A stretch of DNA of 64,000 nucleotides from Gerris lacustris (taxonomy: Eukaryota > Arthropoda > Insecta > Hemiptera > Gerridae), in contig OX578280.1 of the NCBI GenBank assembly GCA_951217055.1, positions 36,469,628-36,533,627 on the forward strand, written 5' to 3'. Positions within the stretch are counted from its first letter, which is position 1; each line of letters opens with the position of its first letter. A program made the translations under genes and the position numbers. Under the pieces are notes generated by a model. It had not been told where the DNA came from, searched no databases, and saw nothing but the letters and a program-made list of their open reading frames with translations. Below, in pieces: positions 1 to 12,960 of this stretch.

Positions 1-140
1 TTGTACCCCGCACCCTTGTGTACAAAATTTAAATTTCGAAAATTCATGTAGACAATAACCTGCCCCTTGCTTTGAAGGTCAAGTGTGCAAATTTTCATAG
101 AGATGGGACCAAAACTGTAGATTTGTATAAAGAACATACG

Positions 141-719
<579 letters not shown>

Positions 720-1240
720 ACTTCGGAGCTTACCGAAGCTGATGTAATTAATCGTTCTAAAAAACGAAAATTATTTTGTCTCCAGATTTCAAAAATTGTA
801 AGAAAGAACGATTCAGACTTTAGGGAAGATTTGGTCCTTGTTTGTTCGTTTAATTTTTGCAGGCCAGCACATCTTAAAAACAAGTCGTCCGATTTTAATG
901 AAATTTCGATAGTAGGTCATAATTTGCCAATTGAGTTTCAACTTTTTGCGCCCATTTGTTTCTTTTTCTCATGCCCACAAACATACAAGAAGTACTCATC
1001 TGATTTTTGTAAAATTTGGATGGTTTGTCGAAAGTAGTCACATATTAATTTCAACCGTGTGTGCTCTTAAAATTTTGCTAAATTTAATTCATATATAAAA
1101 TCAAAAAAATTTTGACAGGTATAAAAAACGGGGGAATCTTAAATAAATTAGACAATGATAGGTGTAAAATAAAAGCATAAAATCATTAAAGTATACAACA
1201 TAGGACGCGAGGAAGCTATATGCCGCTCTAATTGGCAATC
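720..1240 (-). repeat. 'gtggcacatagcttcc' dispersed repeat, reverse copy
   Basis: Read minus: the 'ccaattagagcggcatatag' head near 1240, middle 'cctactatcgaaatttcatt' and a hairpin end 'cttcggtaagctccgaag' at about 724-741. The family has at least seven copies or pieces in this window. Confidence 0.65.
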
Positions 1241-1249
1241 TATTTTAAA

Positions 1250-1530
1250 TTTGTCAGAAATTAATGAACGACAGACAGACACGGGACCGAAAATGCTCCC
1301 TGATGTATGAAACAGATTTCTGTCTTGGAACTTTTGAAATCGGAGACAAAAATTTTCGTTCTTCAGAACGACCACAGCCTGTACTTACTTCGGTAAACTC
1401 GGAAGCAAAAGAGGATAACAAATAAATAATTTAGACAATAGTAGGGTTGTAAAAGCGTAACTATAATTTTAATAAAGTACGGGTTGCCAGAAAGCTATGT
1501 GCTTCATTTATTGGCAGCCTATCTATTTTT
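1250..1530 (+). repeat. 'gtggcacatagcttcc' dispersed repeat, rearranged pieces
   Basis: 1250-1412 is the forward tail (gacagacagacacgggacc ... cttcggtaaactcggaag). 1430-1530 is a reverse head ('agaaagctatgtgcttcatt'). The combination suggests nested or recombined copies. Confidence 0.5.
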
Positions 1531-2235
1531 AGCTAAAATTACATTTTAGTTTAAATCACTAGAGATTGGAAAATGTCTAATAATAAATTGACTATATTAA
1601 ATGAAAATAGTATGTCATTTACTATAATATATTTAAATACCTGTGTGTTATTAAACAAATTATTTAATCCATTTCAATCCAACAAAAAAAAAAAAATTTT
1701 TTTTTTTTTTTGCTTTTATCTTTTAGCACTATTTATTATGAACGCAGTTTACGCAGAGACGAAGCATTGCAATTTATGAGAAAATTTACACTTTTAAACT
1801 AGTTAGTTTTTAATTCGATGAAATTTAGCATCTTTAATTGAAGAGATAAAATCTTAATTGCTATATAATTAATCAAATTATTCATAGTAACTCATTAAAT
1901 CCAGAATATAAAAAATGTTGGACTTTATTAATTAGTTGCATACAAACTATGAGAGATAGTTATATAATTTAATTATGAAGGTCGAGAAAAAAAAATTAAA
2001 ACGAATCTTTCAGTAAATTTTCTTTTTTTGTTATTATAATTGGTAGTACTTCCTTGTATTTGTTTCAGGATACACTAATAATAAATGCATCGCTTGAATT
2101 ATCTTAGGTAGAGAGGAAACTTAGAGATAGTACTCATTAGTCGAATTATAAACATAATTTGTACATTGATACATTAATATACAGAAGCAAAAAAGCCTTC
2201 AGACATTAAAGTGACGAATTCCTTTAAAAAGCCTG
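1531..2235. other. Gene-free stretch
   Basis: AT-rich with an A/T homopolymer pair at 1683-1710. No feature recognised. Confidence 0.5.
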
Positions 2236-2640
2236 CTAGTTAGTGTGGCACATAGCTTATTCGAGTCCTATCATTATCATTAGACGAATATATAATATAA
2301 TATGTATAAGAAAAAGTATTATGAGAACGATTTCAAAATACAGAATGATATTACTAAAAGTAAACATTAAAAAAAATAAAATAAAAATGTTGTGACTCCA
2401 ATAGGAATTGAGATTATGTATACTTGTATCCTGTACCTACTTGTTCTGATTTTCAAGGGGAGGGGGCACTTTCATTTTTACTCTGAGCGCAAAAGGTTAG
2501 AATTAATATGGGGCCGTCATTGGGCTATTTTCAACAAGCCAACCAAATTTCTTCAAACTCTGATAAGTACTTTTAAAAAAATCCCGTCAAGTACTTGCCA
2601 GCAAGTTACTAAAAGGGTTTCTTCGGTCATGAGAATTGCT
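2236..2640 (+). repeat. 'gtggcacatagcttcc' dispersed repeat, forward fragment
   Basis: Begins 'ctagttagtgtggcacatag' and includes 'gggctattttcaacaagcca', corresponding to the middle of the 16540 copy. The tail is absent. Confidence 0.55.
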
Positions 2641-3410
2641 AAGTACATTATTATTATTTTTTTAACAAAAATATGTATTAAAAGTTTCACTTTTAAGTTC
2701 ACAAGAAACAAGTGTGCATATATTATCCTTTACCATCTTCGGTATGCACTTATTTGGTTCTTTTAGGGGTAAAATGGCCGCTATTTTGGAAACACGATAT
2801 ATTTTTGTGAACCATATTTCAATACCTATAAAATGATACCCAACTTCGAATTTTCAAATGACAAAAATTGTGGGGCTCCCGAGTTACGGCCCCCTAAAAT
2901 TTTTAAAATTTTACTTTTTTATATCAACTCCCGGAACTATCGTTGGACCACAGAGATGCATATTTTTATATTTTTGCCTTATTTTTAGGACCTTTTTGGA
3001 AACCCAATACATATTTGTAATATACATTTGAAATGATACCCAACTTGAAAATTATAAAAAATATAAAATATTGCGATCTATTCGCAATTGATCGCAGATC
3101 GCAGAAATGTTGTTTGTTTAAGTTCGCAATAGTTTTTCTGTTTTTGGGCAAAAAAGGGGTGAACCAAGATTTTTATAGTTGAAAACTAATTGTCATTATA
3201 GTAAGCAATAATAATTATTATTAAACATTTATTACTTATTAGATCATTTATAAATTTACAAAATTATCTTGAAATGTGACAAAGCTCTGAATAATTGAAC
3301 GGTGGATCAGACACAATTCCCTTTTTAAAAGTGGGATAAAAAAAACTCAAAGAGTAAATAAAATTAACTGGATATGAAGACATCGACTAAAAAAATAAAA
3401 TATTTTTATA
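2641..3410. other. Old repeat fragments
   Basis: 2765-3060 shares 'tgatacccaact' and 'aactcccggaa' with the 5.0-5.5 kb repeat family; the rest is unassigned. Confidence 0.4.
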
Positions 3411-3630
3411 AAATATTTTGGACACGTTTTAAGGATGTGCAGAGGTGTAGCCAAACAATCATAATATACAATATACGAAGCAAGAACGCAAGGAAAGAGA
3501 CGAGGTAGAAGAAAAACTACCTCGGAAAACAATATTGATGCTTCTCAATACAAGAGTGGTGTCCCGTGTGCCCTGGAGGAAAGCAAAAATGTTGGTTGAA
3601 GACCGTGCAGCTTGAAAATATCTTTGTTAA
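3411..3630 (+). pseudogene. Non-LTR retrotransposon (LINE) reverse-transcriptase C-terminal fossil
   Basis: One frame reads KYFGHVLRMCRGVAKQS and a shifted frame reads IYEARTQGKRRGRRKTTSEN then NIDASQYKSGVPCALEES. A FGHV(L/M)RM motif followed by a basic GKRRGR(P/R)KT block is a hallmark of the C-terminal end of insect LINE ORF2 proteins. Stops and frameshifts are present. Confidence 0.7.
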
Positions 3631-4331
3631 TACTTCACAATAGCTGACAAGTATATGCTCAAGTTAATTTTCCTATCATTTTATTAGTTTGTTTTAATTA
3701 AGCTGGTGTTCATATTGCTCCTTTATAAAATTAGAGAAAAAAATTAGGGTCTTTACTAGAAATATGACCGTAATTTGTCTCAGTGTTACATTTAGGAAGA
3801 TTATAATACAGTATTAATTAACAACTGTTGCTATTAGATTATATTGATTGATATATTCCATACATATTTTCGATACATTTGCGTATGCTTTTTACATAAA
3901 AACCATAGGACGTAAAGACCATAAATCTAATAACGCATAATCATAACCAGGAACTAATTACAAATTCAGTTAGTTCAGTGTTAATAATATATTTGTTTGG
4001 TTCAAACTGGTTTAAATTGATATCTGTCCACCAAATGTTTCTTATTAAGCATGGTCATAACCAGCTTAAAAATAAAATATTGTCAAGTAAATGAATAATC
4101 AGTTTAATTAAGGACTTAATATAAATAGCGTTTTAATATGAATAACATAAAATATAAATAACATTTTAGGTTAAACAGAATGTTTAAGGATCAGATAACA
4201 CTTATAGTTTTCTCATTTTATAGCGTTAAATATGTGTATTTTTCGCAAAGTTTTATCAACCCAAACAGAATTGTTTTTGTGCCAAACAAGATATTATTAA
4301 TGACCCAAAATGGAAGCCCTGTAAAAATATT
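3631..4331. other. Gene-free stretch
   Basis: AT-rich, no feature recognised. Confidence 0.5.
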
Positions 4332-4790
4332 CAGCCAATTAGTGAGGCACATGCCTTTTCGCGTCCTATTAATGGACGAATAGTAACATGGGAATTGATT
4401 GAGTGTCCAAATGAACCAGTATAGTGGCCCAGTGGGGTCAAATTTATTTTTATTCGGTAATGGGCGCAGACGGTTGAATTAATATAAGAACATTTGTGGA
4501 ACATCTATACTATAGGATCTACTTCCAACAAACCATCAAAATTTCTATGAAACCGGATTAGTACTTTTAAAGATATAGTTTTTATTAAAACTAAGATTGA
4601 GTGAAAGCGGAAGAAAGGAATAGGCATAGAAGGCTGATATTAAAATAAGATCAACAGTGGGCCTACCATCCAATCCATTAAAGTTGGTCAAGTAGTTTTT
4701 AAGATATGGTAAGTGGCAAAAATGTTAACGGATAAATCGGCGGACATAAAAGAGACAAATAAGGTCCCCGATGTCAGTGCTAGGATGGGT
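4332..4790 (+). repeat. 'gtggcacatagcttcc' dispersed repeat, forward copy
   Basis: Starts 'ccaattagtgaggcacatgc' and includes the 'cagtgggcctaccatccaa' and 'tagtttttaagatatgg' parts. The hairpin end is missing. Confidence 0.55.
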
Positions 4791-4822
4791 GACCGTTTTG
4801 AACTAACTGATTTTATCCTCAT

Positions 4823-4828
<6 letters not shown>

Positions 4829-4853
<25 letters not shown>
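4829..4853. repeat. Poly-A tract
   Basis: A run of about 25 A residues, possibly a retroposon tail; no source element was identified beside it. Confidence 0.8.
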
Positions 4854-4899
4854 TTACAGGGAAGTACTTGCGTCTAAGGGCATTTCTAGGGAAGTACTT

Positions 4900-5667
4900 T
4901 TTAGGGTTTTGTAGATGAGTAAGCATACCCGTTATGTAATTATGATTTTTTTTGTCTTCGATCTCAAGGGTCCCGGGTTCGTTCCCCCGGGGAGTCACAA
5001 TGTTTTTTATCAGTAATAAAGACAAGATAAATTACATCAGGAAATTTGCATCGCCCCACCATTATATCGAAATTTTAGGTCCGGCCGTTATATAGTGGTT
5101 GGGGGGGGGGGGATGTTTTTTGGGTATATTTTAATTTTTTTAACCAATAAGAAATGCAAAATTTAAAAAAGCACATATATATATATTTGTGTCCTACTCT
5201 TCAGCAGCTATCATTTGATACCCAACTAAAAATTTTCAAAAAATAAAATTTTGGGCGCACTTCACTTTTTCGCGCCCAAAATTGGCAATTTTTGAAAATT
5301 TAGGATGAACTCCCGGAATTTTCATCGCGCCACAATAAGGTATTAGCATGAATTATTTCGAAATTTTAGCACCAGCCGATCTATAGTGGTTGGGGGAGGG
5401 GGAATTTTTTTTTGGGTAAATTTTGATTTTTTTAACCAATAAGAAATGCAAAATTTAAAAAAGCATATATATATTTGTGTCCTACTCTTCAACAGCTTTC
5501 ATTTGATACCCAACTCAAAATTTTCAACTCAAAAAAGTTGCACCAGTGTTTCAAATTTCAGCACTTTCGCTTAAACGGTTCGGGCCCTATGAACCAAAGA
5601 GCGACGGACAGACGGACACATCACCCTCGGCATAAGGGTTTTTAGAAGTATCTACAAAACCCTAAAA
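4900..5667. mobile_element. Probable MITE with 'ttagggttttgtagat' inverted ends
   Basis: Left ttttagggttttgtagat (4898-4915) is matched by atctacaaaaccctaaaa (5650-5667). Between them a unit of about 297 bases is repeated ('ttttag.ccggccg...agtggttggggg' at 5066-5110 and 5365-5402, through 'catttgatacccaact'). Class and exact ends uncertain. Confidence 0.55.
5050..5530. repeat. Two tandem units of about 297 bases
   Basis: Each unit has 'gtggttggggg', 'ttaaccaataagaaatgcaa', 'atatttgtgtcctactcttc' and 'catttgatacccaact'. Related single motifs also occur at 2830-3050, so this is an old repeat family. Confidence 0.75.
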
Positions 5668-5689
5668 AACACATTATTTTTAATATATT

Positions 5690-6340
5690 TTATTTAATTA
5701 TTTGAAGTTTGGCGATATTTTGACAGATGTAAACAAACTTTGACGTCATCAAAATTATCGCACTAATAAATAGTTATATTCGCTTATAACTTTTAAACTA
5801 ATAAATGGAATTTCATCGGGGTTTTTTATATTCGTTTCTTCATTTTTTCCGGTTCCAACGATATGCTATATGTCAAAAACCTATTTACACTTTCGGTATT
5901 ATTAACCGTCAAATTTTAAAATTCAAAAATTGATAACTTTGAAATGGCGGCCAATATCAAAATGAAATTTGGAGGGCTTTTTTGTTATACAGAGAGGTAC
6001 ATTCGCGCCAAATTTCAACTCGATAAGGACCATTTCGATTTAAATTTTTGCTGACTCAGGAAACTGGGTTCAAGATGGCGGAAAAAGTTGATTTTCCGGG
6101 TGGCACCACTACAATTTTTCTGCCTAGTTTCAACTCTCTAGGTTAAATACCTTGGGCGCTACGATGATAACATACACACGCACATAAATACATACATACA
6201 TACAGACGTCATGCTGAAAACCACTCAGGAGGTCTTAAAAACACCCAAAACGGATAATTCCGTTGAAATCTCGAAAACAATTTTTGGTGAAAACAATACT
6301 ACTTTTTCTGCTATAGGTAGTGAGGAAAAGTAAAAATTAA
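5690..6340 (+). repeat. Retroelement-tail-like sequence
   Basis: Contains 'gtttcaactctctaggtta', a (cata)n stretch at about 6180-6205 and an end 'aatactactttttctgctat ... gaggaaaagtaaaa' resembling the tail of the 'gagaaagtaaaa' family. No coding sequence. Confidence 0.4.
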
Positions 6341-9332
6341 TTAGGAGACAAAAAGAGTGTTTTCTCAGAATGATCACTATGGTTCCGGCACTTTCGATAA
6401 GCACGGAAACAATACACGCAATTACACTTCAAACAAATATTAGTTTTGTATAAGAATAATTGAGAACCAGTGTTTACATACGAATGGAAACGCGCAGGTG
6501 GTGTACATATTTAAACTTGACATCCCTTTTAAATTGTTAACGAAGGCGGTCGATATAGGAAAAATATAATTACATATAATTACGGATATAGGAAAAATAT
6601 AATTACAATCGGCAAATTTAGTGAATAACCAGAAATAAAGGTTTAAAAAATAAGTTGACAAAAGAGAAAAACGTGATTTAATTCCATATACCAAAGATTA
6701 AATTTGATTTCACGGTCGAAGCTTCCTTATTCCTTAAGGTCGAGATCAAGATGACATCTTATCCCATATGTTTCTCAGAACCAGGTAGAAACTGCTGTGG
6801 AACAGGTTTCGTTTACATCTCGACAAAAATTTAACAAGGACGCCCTGTTTTTTACTGCCGCGAGTTAGTCTACTTTAATTATTATTATCTGCAGTAAACA
6901 GTATTACTCAACCGGCAACAATATTAAAAGAATGATAAATAACGCGGATTAGTGAGTGATTTAAGTTTATTAATAATAATAATACAAAGATTAAACAAAG
7001 TTGAAAACATCTTACTATTTCATCAGACAGAAAATATCATACAAGAAACGAGACAGGAAAATCAATACTCTTCAAATAAGGTTAGCCTGGATAGCAAAAT
7101 GTTTAATCAGAAATTATATGTATAATAAACCCTTTAGAGCCAACAACAATCATGTCATTAGTAAATAAGGAATAAGTGAATTGCAATTTCGCAGATTTAA
7201 GAAAAAAAGTATACTTTCTCACTCAAAACATTTAGCAAATCTAAAAGGAGAACGCATTGCGACAGATCAAAAATTATATTATTAGAGACTTTGATATTAA
7301 TTTTTATTCATTAATTGATTTTAAAGTCTCGAATTCAAAAATTCATGGAAAAAGTTCGTAGAAGAAAAACTAGCATCTGAAAAAATTGCAAAAGAGGAAG
7401 TGGTCAAGTTTTGATTACCCTTATAGGATAAAATCATTTTTATAGTAGCTTTTATAGTCAATCGAGAGAAGTAGCAATTAAGTATGTATGTACTTAAATT
7501 GCCATTTTATAAAAAAAAAAAAATTATAATAATAATAATGAAATAAAGAAATGAGAAGAAGGAAGAATTGTAAAGCAAGTGAAAATGTTTTGATTTATAA
7601 TTTTGTTATTACAAAAAAATAATACAGAGGACGATACAAACAAAATGTAAAGGTAAACGACTATTGGCTGACCACAAGGCCGACACCTCCCACTCTTAAT
7701 TTCCAAAACATTGCCTCCGTCTCGGGGTTAATTGCTTCACAGACTCACATTTTGTATATTTATAATCAAGTCAGATATTCTTTTTCATTTATGTTCTTTT
7801 TTTATTTGTTTATTTTTTAACCCCATTCTAATTGTTCACTTCCTTTAACCGGTATGTTATACATATTAATGACGTAAGAGATTTTTGCGGATTCATGAAA
7901 TAAAATTTGGTTTAAAACAATAATATAATATGTTTAATTTTTGGTTTGGTCGTTTCAGGGTGTATTAAATAAATCGTATCTATCTATGTATGGCTACATT
8001 TCGACCACACCTGGTGATCTTCATGCCTAAAGCATTGAAAACGGATCTTATATATACTATTACAACAGATTTTGTTATACAAAATTATTATGCTTATTTT
8101 TAACTATAATTTTACAATTATTACACAATTACATTTAACTTCAAAATAAACTAAATCCTTGCCTTGATTTTAAGAGTGTTACTACATTTATTTTTATATT
8201 AATATTGTGATCTAATTTTCACCATTACATTAGTTTGTCACTTACTGTCATATTTCCGTCAGATATTATTATATTTAAAACTTAAAAATTAGTTAACACT
8301 TTAAAAACTATCTTTACAAACTGTTAGCATCTTGCTAAAATTATGGTTTTGGTAAGCTGATTGTAAAAGTAACCTATCCATTTTTATTTTATTTATATAT
8401 AATTATATTTTATTTATAAAAAAAGTTCATGTGGTCACGAACCACATGAACAGCTTCCATTATATCTTATGTTATTGTCATTCCATTCAGGTAGAATAAC
8501 GTCACCATAAATTTGGTCGTTAATTTTCCGAATTTCCAAAAAATCTTTGGACAAAAGCCACATTTTTTGACAGTTAATTTCCTCATTTTTGTCTCGAAAT
8601 TCTGTTGTTTTTTTTTCACTAAATGTTCAGATACAAAACACTTCATAATTGAAGCACGTGTTAGTAGTTCGATAAACTTTATTGGAATATTGCGAAGTAA
8701 AAAACATATCAAATATGGCAAGTATACCAACATGTTTGTCTGTAACTATTCTATATTTCATTTCAAATTAAAAAAAAAAAAAGGTTATTTTTAAATAAAC
8801 AATTCCCCGTTAAAAATACTCGTCTAGGGCGTAGGTCAGGGAAAAAGACCCTTGATTTTTGTAGGCCAGTATAAACATAACATTATACTATTTTTTATCT
8901 ACCAAACGTGAAAAAGCCGGTTATTTATAAAGTAATACCCCGACTTACGTAAATTCGGAGTTAACTAAACTGCTGCTAAAAGTAATAAAGAGGTCGGGTC
9001 AGTATATACCTTGAAAACTCCCTTTTCATGTGATTATACATAAACATTAGACACGAAGATGCGCACGTAGCCTGTCAACGTGAATCTACAACTTAATTTG
9101 TTGTGAAATAAAAAAGTTGATATTTAGTAAGTGTCTAAGTGTACTTAAGTGCATACCCTGACTTATGTAATACTTCGCGGTCCCACCTATTACGTAAATC
9201 TGAGATAATACTGCACATAACATAAAGAATAAGTCATGCTGAGGTTGTAGGGCTCGCTAAACGCCCAATATTTTGTATAGGTCAATATATTTCCCGTTGT
9301 TTGCCTTATAAAATCTTGTAATTCAAGTAAAA
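6341..9332. other. Gene-free stretch
   Basis: Contains a 29-bp tandem duplication ('ggatataggaaaaatataat') at about 6553-6606 and the hairpin at 8425. No convincing coding sequence on either strand. Confidence 0.5.
8425..8451. repeat. Perfect short hairpin
   Basis: Stem gttcatgtggt / accacatgaac around a 5-base loop (cacga). No neighbouring gene; role unknown. Confidence 0.7.
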
Positions 9333-9988
9333 AAAATCGGTCCGAGACAACTCAGACAAACTTTCTCATATATGAGTTCATTATTACTTAGCCCAGTGTT
9401 TCCATTTATTAGTTTTCAAATGTACATTTAAATATTATTGAACATTTCATCAAAATTTATCATAAAAATAACTTCTCCTGGGCGGGGAATCGAACCCGGG
9501 CTCTCTCCATCCGCGTTTTAAGCTAATTTCTCAGAAACTAGATTTTTCCCGGGGAAACGGCTTATATCGTTGGATTCGTATTCAAATGGACTACATTTTA
9601 GAATTTTTTAATCAAAATCGTCGGAACCGTTTTCGAGAAATAATTTTTTTTCAGGTTTTTTCAGTGTTTTTGGGGGGTAGCGCCCCCAAAATTAGAGCTA
9701 AAATTCATTTCTCGATTTCGCCTCGGGGTATGATTTTTGTGAACATGTATGCCAAATTTCGTCAAAATCGGCTCAGTAGTTTAGGCTCCAGGCGTCTGCA
9801 CAGACGACAGACGACAGACGACAGACGACAGACGACAGACGACAGACGACAGACGACAGACAGACAGACATTTTTTAAAAACCACTTTTTTGGACTCAGG
9901 GGACCTCAAAACGTGTAAATCCATCAAAATCTCAAAATCGAATTTTCGCGCCATCACAATACTTTCTCTTTATATGAGAAAGTAAAAA
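9333..9988 (+). repeat. 'gagaaagtaaaa' dispersed repeat, full plus copy
   Basis: Begins 'aaatcggtccgagacaact' and ends 'ttatatgagaaagtaaaa'. It contains ggggaatcgaacccgg (about 9483-9500), which read on the minus strand is a perfect tRNA-type B box. A (cagacga)n satellite sits in its second half. Read plus, it resembles the 3' region of a non-autonomous retroelement; class not established. Confidence 0.75.
9801..9870. repeat. (CAGACGA)n microsatellite
   Basis: About nine 7-base units ending in cagacagacaga, expanded relative to the homologous spot in the inverse copy near 10970, where only two or three units are present. Confidence 0.9.
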
Positions 9989-10844
9989 GGGGTAATTCTT
10001 AAATTTCCTATTTTTCGTTAAATTGACATATTTGACACATGTCAAATCGAAAACGCTCCAATTCTCAGAATTTTCAATTATATAAAAGTTGTAGGTTACG
10101 CCAAAATGAATCCACTAACGAAGTTTCTGAGTATTTTTTATTTCAAAATTTAAGGCCGGGACCGAGCACTATAAATATGTATTAACTAAATAACGATTAA
10201 CCTGCAAAATAACGATTATTTAGTTCTTTACTGCGAACTACCTATAAGGATCATTTAGATATTATATAAGGATTATTTAGTTCTCTACTTCTACGAAATG
10301 GGCTCTAAATATTATTTCCATTATTTATTGTATTTGGCGACAGTTATTTTCAAAAAGTGGTGAAATCAAAATACAATATCTTACCGTTTACCTATACAAC
10401 AACGGTAAACTTCCTGCAGACATTTAAGATTGTAGTACAAGTAGTTTTAGAAAAATCTTGCTATTATTGGAAATGGGATTTCATATATACTCGAATACAA
10501 ATGTTTGGTGAAAGCAAATACGTTTTGGAAAGATTTCTTTGCGAGAACCTAGACCTAGGGGATAAGACAAAGCTCTCTACAAAGTTTGTGATACTATCAG
10601 TGAGAGTAATTCATGAGTCTTCTAGTCTGATTAGGAAGAATCCTTATCAGTGATCAGTCGAAGTTGGGAGTAGCCTAACCACTCGGTTAGGCCGGTCGAT
10701 AATTATTATTAATATTTTTATAAAGGGGACAAAAAAACAAGTATTTCCAATTTCTTAATTCTTTAAATGAGAAGTAACTTAATTAAACAAGCTAACTTAA
10801 TACCAACCAATTTCCGTCGATGAATATACTTTATTTCAAACTTT
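9989..10844. other. Spacer between inverted repeat copies
   Basis: A 98-codon plus-strand frame (10357-10653) lacks any motif I recognise and is probably chance. Otherwise no feature. Confidence 0.45.
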
Positions 10845-11440
10845 TTACTTTCCCATATAAAGAGAAAGTATTGTGATGACGCGAAAATTCGATTTTGAGA
10901 TTTTGATGGATTTACACGTTTTGAGGTCCCCTGAGTCCAAAAAAGTGTTTTTTAAAAAATGTCTGTCTGTCGTCTGTGCGCAGACGCCTGGAGCCTGAAC
11001 TACTGGGCCGATTTTAATGAAATTTGGCATACATGTTCAGAAAAATCATACCCCGAGGCGAAATCGAGAAATGAATTTTAGCTCCAAATTTAGGGGTGCT
11101 ACCCCCCAAAAACTCTGAAAAAAAATGTTTTCTTCAAACGGTTCCGACGATTTTGATTAAAAAATTCTAAAATGTAGTCCATTTGAATACGGATCCAACG
11201 ATATAAGCCGTTTTTCCGGGAAAAATCTAGTTCCTGAGATAAAAGCTTAAAACGCGGACCGAGAGAGCCCAGGTTCGATTCTCCGCCCGGGAGAAGTTAT
11301 TTTTATGATAAATTTTGATGAAATGCCCAATAATAATTAAATGTGCGTACGAAAACTAATAAATGGAAAACGCTGGGCTAAATAATTATGAACTCGTATG
11401 TGAGAAAGTTTGTCTGAGTTGTCTCGGACCGATTTTTTAT
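10845..11440 (-). repeat. 'gagaaagtaaaa' dispersed repeat, minus copy
   Basis: The reverse complement of 9333-9988 with moderate divergence. The two copies point at each other across about 850 bases of unrelated sequence, so 9333-11440 can fold into a long stem. Confidence 0.8.
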
Positions 11441-12639
11441 TTATGTTTTGGCTTTTCTTTTATCGTGAGAATAGATTATTTTTTTATCCAAATATTTATG
11501 TTAGGATCTATTTAGCACTATAAAACTATATGCAATTAAACTATTTAACTGATTCCATAGCATTTAACTGCACTTTAACAAACATGGACATTAAAATATT
11601 ATTTTAGCCTTTGAAAAAGTTACGTGATATTCAACTGAAAACGTCATCCTTAAATAAATTGAATTCTTTAAAAAGATAAATACAAAGTTTATTAGAATAC
11701 TTTCATAGGTTTACAAGAATATTAATAATTACATATGAAAAATTAAACGACTTCATATAGTCAAAATTAGCAGATATATCAAGTTTACAGACAGGAAAAT
11801 TATCATGATTTGGAAAACATTAACACAAATCTAAAACTATGTAAAACTTTCACCTTTTTAGAAAAATATATTTTTTACTATACTTGAAACAGTACACAGA
11901 AGATCACAGTTGGGTCAAAGCTTATATATTATATTTCTGAAAACAAATTACCATTTTTAATCTGAAAATGTTCATTATTCTGAATATAAAAGTAAAATAG
12001 ATACCAATAACTTTATGAATTTACATTTTAATAACTTCAAGCAACAAAAAACAGTTTAACGATTCAAACAGCCAACGAATTTATTAAATAAACTCGGTCA
12101 CTTCACAAATATAAACTAATAAATTTTAAATTTCAATGAGATTGTCATGTGAAAAGTACAATTTATTATCAGTAGCTATTTTCTACTTCAATTGTGTCAT
12201 ATTTTATCATTTGAGGAAGACGAAGTAAAAAAATAAGTATTCTTCCAAAAAATAGGCCGCAATTGTGCAAATTAATTTATTTAAGTGCTTATAACAGTTG
12301 GGTTAAAACGATAGAAACTGTCTAATGGATTATTGAGTCACGGCCAAGTTTTTTTTATGTTAGATATGAACTCATAGGTAACTCAAGGTTAATTGTAGGA
12401 AATATTGATAAATAGTTCATTTTATCTGAAATTAGATTATTTGAAATATAGGCTTTATACTTATTGAAATAACTTCTGTTAGAGCTGAAAGACTATAAAG
12501 AATAATTAAGATTATTAAAGAATGCTATGAAAAATTCAATAAAATATGTTTTATGTGCACACATAAATATTATATTCGAACGGACATTATGTAAGATGTA
12601 AGAACATTATGTTAAGATGTAATCACCCAGTAGGAAGAA
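11441..12639. other. Gene-free stretch
   Basis: AT-rich, no repeat or gene recognised. Confidence 0.5.
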
Positions 12640-12960
12640 ATTTTGCTTCCGAGCTTAACGAAGGTAACAAGCTATGCGATCTTTCTGAAGAACGTAACAT
12701 TTTTATAACTCCAATTTCCAAAATTCCAAGATAGATACCCGTTTCAGACATCAAGGTTCCGTGTCCGCCTGTCGCTAAATTTTTGCGAACCAATATTTCT
12801 TAAAAACTACTCTTCCGATTTTAATTAAATTTAGATGGTAGGTGATAATTAGATCATTGTTGGACCCATAAACGTTTCAACATTCTGCGCCCATCTATTT
12901 CTCTTCCACATGAGCACAAACTTTTTTTTTTACAAAAAAGTTTTACAAGAACAGAGTTAT
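12640..12960 (-). repeat. 'gtggcacatagcttcc' dispersed repeat, reverse fragment
   Basis: Has the hairpin end (gcttccgagcttaacgaag) at its left and the 'taattaaatttagatggtag' middle in reverse orientation. Confidence 0.55.

Noticed and set aside
9483..9500. tRNA-like B box, considered as a tRNA gene
   Set aside because: No acceptor stem or A box at proper spacing; repeated in the inverse copy near 11270, so it is part of a dispersed repeat.
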